DNA of 64,000 nucleotides from Planctomycetota bacterium. Its GTDB lineage: Bacteria; Planctomycetota; Planctomycetia; Planctomycetales; Planctomycetaceae. Position numbers and translations under genes: made by a program. Below the pieces are notes generated by a model. The model searched no databases. It was not told the DNA's origin and was given only the letters and a program-made list of their open reading frames with translations. Numbering within the stretch: the stretch's first letter is position 1; every line of letters starts with the position of its first letter. Positions 24,677 to 32,908 of this stretch are shown here, piece after piece. The DNA lies in NCBI GenBank assembly GCA_027618475.1, contig JAQCEJ010000011.1, forward strand, positions 26,234-90,233. The letters are read 5' to 3'.

Positions 24677-26092
24677 ATGAGCTTTTTATGTGCGACGTTA
24701 AGTTTTCGAATCTCGTCCGTCGGGACAGTTCTGGCGTTATTTTTTCTTGTCCCGATACCGTTGCATGGGGATGAATTCACCTATTTCGACGCCGAAGGGG
24801 ATACGCAGACCGTGCAAGCCCGGCTGGCCGGTTCCGCACAAGGTTTTTTCGCCCTTGAACTCGCCGATGGCCAAATCCTGCTCGTCGCTGAGGGAAATGT
24901 CAAAACTCGTGTAGCCGGCGATGATCCCGAACCCCTCGATGCTGAAGATGTCAATCAAAATCTCGTTCAGATGTTTGGCGGTGAGGAATACGTCATATCT
25001 TATGTCGATACCTCTCATGTTCTCGTGTATATTCCACACCGACCGATTGACGATAAACGGGAAAAGAGCCGGAAGCTGACGCTGTTAAAACACTCCGCAC
25101 GCTATTTGAATTCGATGGAGCGAAAATTTTCGGAGCATGTCAAATACAATCGACTCGACGACCATCCATTTCGGTTTCCGCTGGTGACGATCATCTTCGA
25201 AACGGACGACGATTTTGAAGAGTACACGCGAAAGGTGACGAGCAACAATACCGGGCTTTCTGCGGGTGCGATCGCGGCGTTTTACGATGCGTTGACCAAT
25301 TACCTGGTTCTACGCGAAAGCGAATGCGCCACGTTCGAAGTTCCGCTGCATGAATCGATTCATCAGCAGGTCTTCAATCGCGAAATTCTGCAACGGATGG
25401 CTCCGGTGCCGGTCTGGTTTCATGAAGGGATCGCAAACGCATTTGAAGGGGATGGCAAAACCATCAAAAGAGGGCCGCGGGCCGTCAACGAAAAGTATTG
25501 TCAACAATCGTTGGCGGCACAACAGGTGACATGGGACGACATGGTGCGTAACGATCGGGCTTTTCAATCAGATTCGACAGCTGGAGACGCCTATGGCCAT
25601 GCATGGGGGCTGCACTGGCTGATGGTGAACAATTATCGCGATGAATATTCTTTATACGTCAAGTATCTCGCCCAGTTGACGCCGTTGGAAGTGGTCGACG
25701 AAACTGAGCGGGTGGAGCAGTTCGAAAAAATTATGAAAACTTCTGTCGACAAGCTTCACGACGAATTTCTGCAGAAGATTCGTGCCGCTTTGAAGAAACT
25801 CAACCGCAACGGAACTTCATTTCAGCGAAATTTGCACGACATACCGAATACGGTGACACCGAAATCGATATTCACACGTGGTACTCAATTGTCGGTCGGA
25901 GGGCGAACCGATTTGACGCACACGATATTCTCGTCGTTGCGATCCGGGTCCGGATCACCCTCGGTGAACGTTCGCACGTCACGCGATCACCATCTCGAAC
26001 CATCGGAAAATCGGTCAGGTATATCGCGATGGTTAAAACCTGGAATCGATTTTTCCGTCCCTGTCGAACAACGATGGCAAGTCAAGCAGTGA
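24677..26092 (+). CDS. DUF1570 family protein, zincin-like
   Basis: About 471 residues from the ATG at 24677, which opens a signal peptide (SFRISSVGTVLALFFLVPIPLHG, cleavage near G31-D32). The track start at 24560 is less likely. An N-terminal beta-rich region (32-90) precedes the DUF1570-like domain. The sequence H225-E-S-I-H229 is a canonical HExxH zinc motif, and WFHEGIANAFEG at 247-258 supplies E250 as a likely third ligand. DUF1570 proteins are predicted metallopeptidases of the gluzincin type, and the export signal suggests periplasmic or extracellular action. The substrate is unknown. The C-terminal 100 residues are polar and look disordered. Confidence 0.78.
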   Translation: MSFLCATLSFRISSVGTVLALFFLVPIPLHGDEFTYFDAEGDTQTVQARLAGSAQGFFALELADGQILLVAEGNVKTRVAGDDPEPLDAEDVNQNLVQMFGGEEYVISYVDTSHVLVYIPHRPIDDKREKSRKLTLLKHSARYLNSMERKFSEHVKYNRLDDHPFRFPLVTIIFETDDDFEEYTRKVTSNNTGLSAGAIAAFYDALTNYLVLRESECATFEVPLHESIHQQVFNREILQRMAPVPVWFHEGIANAFEGDGKTIKRGPRAVNEKYCQQSLAAQQVTWDDMVRNDRAFQSDSTAGDAYGHAWGLHWLMVNNYRDEYSLYVKYLAQLTPLEVVDETERVEQFEKIMKTSVDKLHDEFLQKIRAALKKLNRNGTSFQRNLHDIPNTVTPKSIFTRGTQLSVGGRTDLTHTIFSSLRSGSGSPSVNVRTSRDHHLEPSENRSGISRWLKPGIDFSVPVEQRWQVKQ

Positions 26093-26242
26093 GTTCTTGC
26101 TTTGGCTAAGCCTTTGCGTTGCGGCTTGATGACGGTCTGATTCAGGGGGCCGATGGCTTTATGATTTATGGTGATTCGCTATGATCTCAAGGGAACTTCC
26201 CGGAAGGGGTCATAATTCCGTTCTAATAATGGGTTCAAAATC

Positions 26243-27079
26243 ATGGCGATGAAATTGTCACTTTCCGTGCGGATCGCTGAAGCTCCGTGCAAGACCAGGC
26301 TTAACGTTCCGTTCGGCGACCTCGTTCAATTGGCGAAGGAGGTCGGTTATCACGCCGTCTGCATGAGGGCGAGTGCCGGCGGCACGCAGACTCCTCGAGC
26401 GGAACTCGAAAAAATGCGTGACGACGTTGAATCGGCCGGTCTCACGGTTTCGATGGTGACCGCAGATTTCGACGTCCCGCTGAATAATGACCAGGGTCCG
26501 AACAGCCTCAAAAACATCGCGCCAAGCCTCGACGTCGCTGAGGCGCTGGGCTGTGATCTCATACGGATCTGCCTGAAGAAATCGGAAGACATTTCTCATC
26601 TTGTAAAAGCGGTAGACGCGGCGGCGACACGCAACATCCGGCTGGCGCATCAATGTCATCACGCATCGCTGTTCGAGCGGGTCGATGACACGATGAAAAT
26701 TCTACGATCGATCGGCAGCGGCAATTTCGGCCTCATCTATGAACCGGCCAACTTATACATGGTGTATCAGGATTACGGCATCGACGCCATTCGGCAATTC
26801 AAACCCTACATCATGAATGTGTATCTGCAAAATCACCGGTTGGGTGAGGACGGACCGGCCTATTACGACACCTATACGCAGGGGCGACAGCGGTATCATC
26901 ATCTACCGATTTGGGACGAAGGGGGCGTCGATTTTCCACACGTCATCGATGCACTCAAGGCGATCAATTACGATGGATACGTCACGATCCACCAGGCTTA
27001 CGGCGAGATTATGGGTCCGGACGAGGCTGCCCTAGAGAGTGCTCAATACCTCCGCAGCCTCGGCGGATTCGTGACATGA
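26243..27079 (+). CDS. Sugar phosphate isomerase/epimerase family protein
   Basis: A 278-residue TIM-barrel protein of the xylose-isomerase-like/AP endonuclease 2 superfamily. Typical elements are FGDLVQLAKEVGYHAVCMRAS, IRLAHQCHHASLFERVDDTMKIL, FGLIYEPANLYMV and GGVDFPHVIDALKAINYDGYVTIHQAYGE. The Glu and His residues in IYEPAN, HQCHH and IHQAYGE are candidate metal ligands. There is no signal peptide, so it is cytoplasmic. Such proteins act in sugar or inositol metabolism, but the substrate cannot be read from the sequence. It is upstream of the sulfatase-like gene with a 104-base gap. Confidence 0.85.
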   Translation: MAMKLSLSVRIAEAPCKTRLNVPFGDLVQLAKEVGYHAVCMRASAGGTQTPRAELEKMRDDVESAGLTVSMVTADFDVPLNNDQGPNSLKNIAPSLDVAEALGCDLIRICLKKSEDISHLVKAVDAAATRNIRLAHQCHHASLFERVDDTMKILRSIGSGNFGLIYEPANLYMVYQDYGIDAIRQFKPYIMNVYLQNHRLGEDGPAYYDTYTQGRQRYHHLPIWDEGGVDFPHVIDALKAINYDGYVTIHQAYGEIMGPDEAALESAQYLRSLGGFVT

Positions 27080-27183
27080 CGAGCTACCGCGCCGTCTGAT
27101 TGATCGTTTGAATTGTCCGACATCTGGATTCGGTTTATGGCCTGCTTCTCACAAGGGGAGAAGTATGAAGATATGGGACGGAA

Positions 27184-28347
27184 ATGAAAGCCAACGTTAT
27201 CGTTTTGTCCTTCGACGTGATGCCTCTCAGCTTGCTCGGCTGTTACGGCAACGAGTGGGCTCTCACGCCCCATTTCGATCAACTGGCGTGGGAAGGAGTC
27301 ACGTTCGATCAACACTTCACGACGGATGCGACTCCCGAACGACGGCAACTCGCGTGGTGGACCGGAAACTCGTCTGAACCCGAGTTGGGAGAGTTCCCCG
27401 ATGCTCAGGCCAAATTTCTATTCCGTGTTCTGCACGACATTCCGTGTGTGCTGCATGTGGAGCCAGCAACCAGGCCTGTTTCGCGAACGAAAAAAGGGGT
27501 CAAGAAATCCATAACAAAACGGACGTCACCGTTCGAACGTTTGTTACAGTTCGGCCTGGCATCGGTCGAAGAACTCCGCGAGCGAGGCTCATCGTCGCTG
27601 TTATGGCTGCATTATGACGGCCTTGCCGAACCGTTCGATCCGCCACCCGAGTATCTGGAACTGTACCTCGACGAACTCGAAGATCTCCCCGACGATCAGC
27701 GGAGTCTCGATCTGATTCACGCCGCGGCGGCGGTGTCGCATCTCGATCATCTCTTCGGCCATTTCCGTCGGCAATACGAAGAACAGTGCCGCGGTGAGGA
27801 GTTGATCTGGGTTTTCACCGCTGCGGGGAGTTGCCCGGTTGGATTCGAACCCAATGGCCGCTCCCCCGCGGAAAGGATGTCCGAAGGTTACATTCATACG
27901 CCGTTAATCATCGCGTCGTCAAATGGTTCGACGAAGGAAAAGAAATCGACCCGTTCCGTAGCCTCATCAGCCCGAAGCGCCGGTACGCGTCGACAACAAC
28001 TGGTGCAAACGATCGATCTGCTGCCGACTTTGTGTGAATTGTTTCACATCGAATGGGACGAACCGATCGAGGGACAAAGTCTGCTGCCGATGCTCGGCGA
28101 TGCCGCGACTCCAAGTCGACCTCATCTTTTTATTCGCGACGCCGGCAAAATGGCAGGGATGCGAACGGAGACTGAGTTTCTCGTCTGCCGTGCCGCGAAT
28201 GACCAGATGCTCGGTGAAGATCATTTCGGGAAGGAGATTTTGCTGTATCGAAAACCTGAAGACCGCTGGGAAGAGCACGATGTCTCTCGCATGACGCCCG
28301 AACTTACGCTGTCGCTCCTACGGCAAGTCCCCTTATGTTCCCATTGA
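27184..28347 (+). CDS. Sulfatase-fold protein lacking the formylglycine site
   Basis: A 387-residue protein. It starts like a sulfatase (ANVIVLSFDVMPLSLLGCYGNEWALTPHFDQLAWEGVTFDQHF) and ends with sulfatase-like elements (LVQTIDLLPTLCELFHIEWDEPIEGQSLLPML). D11 corresponds to a metal ligand. The C-x-P-S-R motif whose Cys becomes formylglycine is replaced by A49-T-P-E-R53, so ordinary sulfatase activity is not expected. There is no signal peptide, unlike most planctomycete sulfatases. It may be a regulatory or binding pseudoenzyme, or use other chemistry of the alkaline-phosphatase superfamily. Confidence 0.82.
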   Translation: MKANVIVLSFDVMPLSLLGCYGNEWALTPHFDQLAWEGVTFDQHFTTDATPERRQLAWWTGNSSEPELGEFPDAQAKFLFRVLHDIPCVLHVEPATRPVSRTKKGVKKSITKRTSPFERLLQFGLASVEELRERGSSSLLWLHYDGLAEPFDPPPEYLELYLDELEDLPDDQRSLDLIHAAAAVSHLDHLFGHFRRQYEEQCRGEELIWVFTAAGSCPVGFEPNGRSPAERMSEGYIHTPLIIASSNGSTKEKKSTRSVASSARSAGTRRQQLVQTIDLLPTLCELFHIEWDEPIEGQSLLPMLGDAATPSRPHLFIRDAGKMAGMRTETEFLVCRAANDQMLGEDHFGKEILLYRKPEDRWEEHDVSRMTPELTLSLLRQVPLCSH

Positions 28348-28602
28348 CGTGCTGCGTATAATTGCAGTTGGAGACATTCGAATGGGCCGCCTCGTGTGCA
28401 CGGGTTCGTACAGGTTTATTTGAATTTCGCAGCATTACGAGTTGTCAGAAGATGGTCGTGGAAGCTAATCTACGTCCGTGGCAACTCTCACCCGTTTGTT
28501 TCGCAAAAGGGTGTTAAGTCTCCGCACGATGGCTTGAGGGGGCGAAGATTCTTCACGATAGCGTTAAATTTCTTTCCTATTCATCGGAAATAAGGATGTT
28601 CC

Positions 28603-29649
28603 ATGTCAAATCAGGACATCGGTCAGGCGGCGGTCGAAAAGCTGGCTAAAGCTCACTCTGAAATCCGCGATCAGGTTTCTCAGGTCATCGTCGGCCAGCA
28701 CGACGTGATCGAACATCTGCTCATTGCGATGTTCAGCCGAGGGCACTGTTTATTAGAAGGGGTACCCGGTCTCGCCAAGACGTTGATGGTCAGCACACTC
28801 GCGCGTTGTTTGTCGATGACATTCTCCCGGATTCAATTCACCCCCGACCTGATGCCCGCCGATATCACCGGTACCGATGTGCTACAAGAGAACCGCGAAA
28901 CGGGTAAGCGCGAATTTCGGTTTTTGTTGGGGCCGCTGTTTCACAATATTGTTCTCGCGGATGAAATCAACCGCACGCCGCCCAAAACACAGGCCGCTCT
29001 GCTTGAGGCGATGCAAGAACGGCAGGTCACGGTAGGTCAAAACCGGCATCAACTCTCCGATCCGTTTTTCGTCCTGGCGACTCAGAACCCGATCGAGCAA
29101 GAGGGAACTTACCCACTTCCTGAGGCGCAGCAGGACCGTTTCATGTTCAAAGTCTTTGTGAAGTATCCCTCGTTTGAAGAAGAACGTCAGATCGCCAAGC
29201 AAACGACGTCGTTGATGGTGGATGATATCAAGCCGGTTTTATCAGGTGACGAGATTCTGGAGTTGCAGAAGATCGTGCGGCAGGTTCCGGTCACAGATCA
29301 TGTTGTTGATTATGCATTGCTGCTGGTGCGTCAGACGCGCGTTTCGGAAAGCGGGACGCCTGATTTCATCAACGATTGGTTGAGTTGGGGGGCCGGCCCG
29401 CGTGCGGTCCAGTTTTTGCTTCTCGGAGGCAAAGCCCGGGCACTGCTCCACGGACGCACGTACGTTTCGACCGAAGATATCGCAGCCCTCGCGGCCCCCG
29501 TATTGAGGCACCGCGTCGTCACGAATTTTTCCGCCGAAAGCGAAGGGGTCACCCCCGATTCTGTTATTCAACGACTGCTGGCAGAAACTCCGTCTAAAGA
29601 AGGCGAGCTGACGCGTGACCCAAGATTACAGAAGATTTTTGCTGCCTGA
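28603..29649 (+). CDS. MoxR-family AAA+ ATPase
   Basis: A 348-residue protein preceded by AAGGA. Walker A is GVPGLAKT (residues 53-60) and Walker B ends D120-E121 in [25 protein letters not shown]. The sensor-1 segment is [25 protein letters not shown], all typical of MoxR. MoxR ATPases act as chaperones that activate or assemble partner proteins with vWA domains. It begins a long same-strand gene set; the next gene (DUF58) overlaps it by 35 bases. A TATAAT at 28357 upstream lacks a matching -35 box. Confidence 0.95.
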   Translation: MSNQDIGQAAVEKLAKAHSEIRDQVSQVIVGQHDVIEHLLIAMFSRGHCLLEGVPGLAKTLMVSTLARCLSMTFSRIQFTPDLMPADITGTDVLQENRETGKREFRFLLGPLFHNIVLADEINRTPPKTQAALLEAMQERQVTVGQNRHQLSDPFFVLATQNPIEQEGTYPLPEAQQDRFMFKVFVKYPSFEEERQIAKQTTSLMVDDIKPVLSGDEILELQKIVRQVPVTDHVVDYALLLVRQTRVSESGTPDFINDWLSWGAGPRAVQFLLLGGKARALLHGRTYVSTEDIAALAAPVLRHRVVTNFSAESEGVTPDSVIQRLLAETPSKEGELTRDPRLQKIFAA

Positions 29650-30526
29650 AGAAATCTCGCGAATTGCCAAGCTCGAAGTTCGGGCACGCACCATCGTCGA
29701 GGGTTTTCTGTCGGGTCTGCATCGCAGCCCCTACTTCGGACAATCTGTCGAATTCGTGCAGCACCGAGAGTACACGCCGGGGGACGATTATCGCCGGATC
29801 GATTGGAAAGTCTGGTCGAAAACCGACAAATATTACATCAAGCAGTACGAAGAAGACACCAATCTGCGGACGACATTGTTGGTCGACGTCAGTGAGTCGA
29901 TGCAGTTTGGATCGGGGTCGCTTTCCAAGTACGAATATGCGTGCACGATTGCAGCCAGCCTGACGTATCTCTTGCTGCGGCAACAGGACGCCGTCGGTAT
30001 GGTCACGTTCGACGATCAGGTGCGCTCTCAGGTTCCGTTGCGAAGCAAACGCAATCACTTGCATGCGATTCTTTCGGCATTGGACTTCTCGAAGCCGCAG
30101 AAAAAGACGGACATGTACAGCATCATGGAGCAAACGGCAAAGGCACAGTCACGCCGCGGCATGATTGTGCTGATTTCCGATCTGTTTGCTCCTCGCGAAG
30201 GACTGTTTCGCGGATTGCGAATGTTGCGGCATCGGGGACACGACGTCTTAGTGTTTCACGTCCTTGACGATCAGGAACTCGACTTCAATTTCACCGGGAC
30301 GACAAAATTCGAAGGGATGGAAGAATCGGGTGAACTCGTGTGTGACCCCCGCTCGCTTCGTGACGGTTATCTCGAAGCGGTCAGGAAATATCTTGAAGAA
30401 GTGCGCCGGTATTGTGCGAATCATGTCATCGATTATCAGACGATTCGCACGAGCGAACATCTGGATGCGGCGCTCGCTCACTTTATGAATCATCGCATCG
30501 GCATGCGGAGTTCGGTCAGACAGTAA
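29615..30526 (+). CDS. DUF58 domain protein, vWA-like
   Basis: A 303-residue protein starting at a GTG inside the 3' end of moxR (35-base overlap), which suggests translational coupling. The DUF58 signature [19 protein letters not shown] lies at about 53-71, followed by a vWA domain with the MIDAS motif D91-V-S-E-S. There is no signal peptide or membrane segment. DUF58 proteins are the standard partners of MoxR ATPases, and the pair is often followed by Bat-type membrane vWA proteins, as here. Confidence 0.92.
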   Translation: MTQDYRRFLLPEEISRIAKLEVRARTIVEGFLSGLHRSPYFGQSVEFVQHREYTPGDDYRRIDWKVWSKTDKYYIKQYEEDTNLRTTLLVDVSESMQFGSGSLSKYEYACTIAASLTYLLLRQQDAVGMVTFDDQVRSQVPLRSKRNHLHAILSALDFSKPQKKTDMYSIMEQTAKAQSRRGMIVLISDLFAPREGLFRGLRMLRHRGHDVLVFHVLDDQELDFNFTGTTKFEGMEESGELVCDPRSLRDGYLEAVRKYLEEVRRYCANHVIDYQTIRTSEHLDAALAHFMNHRIGMRSSVRQ

Positions 30527-30568
30527 CGCCATCGCAAAAACCACAATAGGGCAAATCGGTAACCTCGT

Positions 30569-32908
30569 ATGGAATCGTGGCTGGCACAGTATTTTATTCA
30601 TCCCGCGATCGCGACAGGGGGGGCATTTCTGCTGTCCGCCCCGATTATCATTCATTTGATTAATCGGTTGCGATTCAAACGCGTTCGATTCGCTGCGATG
30701 GAATTTCTACTGCAAAGCGAACAGCGCAACCGGCGTCGGATTTTGATAGAGCAATTGTTGCTGCTGTTGATGCGGTTGTTGATCGTCGCCGGCATTGTGT
30801 CGCTCATTTCGCGGTTAATTCTTAATCCCGAACAGTTGTCGATATTTCAGGGGGCGAAAACCCATCACGTTGTGCTCCTCGATGACAGCGGATCGATGCG
30901 CGATCGTCTGGGCGAAACAACGGCATTTGATCTGGCCCGAAAGATGATTCAGCAGCTGATCACCGAAGGGGCACAACGACCGGAGACTCAGCAGTTTTCT
31001 CTGATACTCCTATCCGCTCCCGATGCCCCCGTCTTTGTGCAGCAGGATATTAACTCTGCCTTCGTCCAGGAATTTGAAACCCGGCTCGAAAATCTCGTAT
31101 GTTCGCATCAATCCCTCGATCTGGCCGATGGCATATCGGCCTGCCGTCAATTGCTGAGCGAAGACAAAGGCATGACCAAGAACGTACATATCCTCTCCGA
31201 CTTTCGCCAGCCCGATTGGCTTGACCAGAAAGCAACGACCAGTTCGCTCCAAGAACTGGATGACGCCGATGTCACGGTCAATCTGCTCAAGATCGTCCCC
31301 GAGCGCCACGCCAATCTCTCGATCACCGAATTAAGCGGAGCCCTGCAAATCGCAGCGGTCGGAATTCCTCTGCGGTTGAAAGTCGGCGTGAAGAACCACG
31401 GCGACAAAACTGTGCAAGATGTCGGCCTTTCCGTTTTGGCGGACGGCAGAAAGCTGCCATTGAGTATCGTTTTCGAAAAGCTCGAACCGGAATCGGAAGT
31501 CTCTCGTGAATTTGACGTCGTCTTTCCGACCGCCGGTGCCCATAAACTCCGCGTACAACTCGATGGTGACGCACTTGCTGAGGATAACGTCCGCTATCTC
31601 GCAATCGATGTTCATCAAACCAACCCGGTGCTGATTATCGATGGTAACGCGGTCGATGAAGAGTCGTTTTTCCTTACAACCGCATTATCTCCGGGGCCAC
31701 AGACGACAGGGTACTCGGTAACGATCGAAAGTCCCGATGCATTGCGGCGAATTCCGCTCGATGGATATCAAAGCATAATTATGATCAACGTATCGGAAAT
31801 TGCGCCCGATGCCGTCGCGCTTCTCGAAGATTATGTGCGCAATGGGGGGGGGCTGGGGTGGTTTCTTGGTGACGCCATCAAACCTCGGTTTTACAACGAC
31901 GTGCTGTGTTGGCCTGCGTCCGGCCTGTTTCCCGTTCGGATTGAGGCGGCGCCGCAGTTGTTGTCGCGCGATGAGTTATCGAACGAGCCGGACCTGGTAT
32001 TGACCGATAACCCGATTTTTTCGGTCTTTCGCGGACAGGACAATCCACTCATCGAGGGGGTCAATATCTACCGCTATTTCTCGACAATAAAGGTCGAGAC
32101 ACCTGTCGAAAATTCTGAAGATGTGGCGGCCGCCGATGAAAAAGCCCGTCCCGTTGTCGAAACCATCGCACGATTGCGGAACGGTGCCCCTTTGATGTTC
32201 GAACATCGCTTTGGCGCAGGACGAGTGGTGACAAGTCTGACTTCCGCCGGACCGTTACTGGGGAGCGACGACATCGAATGGAATGACTGGGCTCGCAATC
32301 CCAGTTACATCGTCGCCATGCTCGAACTGCAAAAGCGGATCGCCCGTTCGAATCGGCAATGGGAAATTCGCGATGTCGGCGAGCCGATCACCGTGACCGT
32401 CGATCCTGCTCTCTACAGCGACACGGTAGAAATCATTGGACCCGAAGCAACGGGACAACGTTTAACGCCCGTGCAGGCTTTGCCTCTCCTGACAGAACGT
32501 GATTCCTCCGAACCGGCATCATCGACACCGGTGATGTTGGAAACGCCGAGTTATGAGCAGACCGATATCCCTGGAATCTACGGCATTCGCCTGACAATGC
32601 ACGGACAGAACCCTGAAGAACAATTCATCGCCTATAACTTTCCCGAACATGAGAGCGAACTGGCACTGGCAAGTAGCGGAGAAATCCGGCAAATGCTGGG
32701 GGACGGTTCCCGAGTGCAGATTCACGAGCCGGGCGACTTTCAGTGGATTCAAGGAAAGGAGGCGGGGCAGGAAGTGCGAAATGCCATCCTGATTGCTTTA
32801 TTCGTGTTGCTGGCGGGAGAACAGCTTCTCGCTTGCAGACTGAGTTTTCATCCAACGGCAGGACGGCAGACTTCGACACACGCGGTGACGGGAAAGGTGG
32901 TAGCGTGA
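30569..32908 (+). CDS. BatA-like membrane vWA protein
   Basis: A 779-residue protein. The N-terminus is the BatA aerotolerance-type domain: a first membrane segment with APIIIHLINRLRFKRVRFAAMEFL, then a second one (LIEQLLLLLMRLLIVAGIVSLIS). A vWA domain follows with MIDAS D105-D-S-G-S109. A beta-sandwich region of the CARDB type (about 245-345) and a ThuA/glutamine-amidotransferase-like segment follow; a last hydrophobic segment sits near 735-755 (AILIALFVLLAGEQLLACRL). It should sit in the inner membrane with the vWA domain accessible to MoxR partners. A run of nine G occurs at 31844-31852. Its TGA overlaps the next ATG by one base. Confidence 0.85.
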   Translation: MESWLAQYFIHPAIATGGAFLLSAPIIIHLINRLRFKRVRFAAMEFLLQSEQRNRRRILIEQLLLLLMRLLIVAGIVSLISRLILNPEQLSIFQGAKTHHVVLLDDSGSMRDRLGETTAFDLARKMIQQLITEGAQRPETQQFSLILLSAPDAPVFVQQDINSAFVQEFETRLENLVCSHQSLDLADGISACRQLLSEDKGMTKNVHILSDFRQPDWLDQKATTSSLQELDDADVTVNLLKIVPERHANLSITELSGALQIAAVGIPLRLKVGVKNHGDKTVQDVGLSVLADGRKLPLSIVFEKLEPESEVSREFDVVFPTAGAHKLRVQLDGDALAEDNVRYLAIDVHQTNPVLIIDGNAVDEESFFLTTALSPGPQTTGYSVTIESPDALRRIPLDGYQSIIMINVSEIAPDAVALLEDYVRNGGGLGWFLGDAIKPRFYNDVLCWPASGLFPVRIEAAPQLLSRDELSNEPDLVLTDNPIFSVFRGQDNPLIEGVNIYRYFSTIKVETPVENSEDVAAADEKARPVVETIARLRNGAPLMFEHRFGAGRVVTSLTSAGPLLGSDDIEWNDWARNPSYIVAMLELQKRIARSNRQWEIRDVGEPITVTVDPALYSDTVEIIGPEATGQRLTPVQALPLLTERDSSEPASSTPVMLETPSYEQTDIPGIYGIRLTMHGQNPEEQFIAYNFPEHESELALASSGEIRQMLGDGSRVQIHEPGDFQWIQGKEAGQEVRNAILIALFVLLAGEQLLACRLSFHPTAGRQTSTHAVTGKVVA

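Noticed and set aside
28357-28362. TATAAT upstream of moxR
   Set aside because: The only TTGAC-like sequence is 7 bases away, too close for a -35 box; the leader would be about 240 bases.
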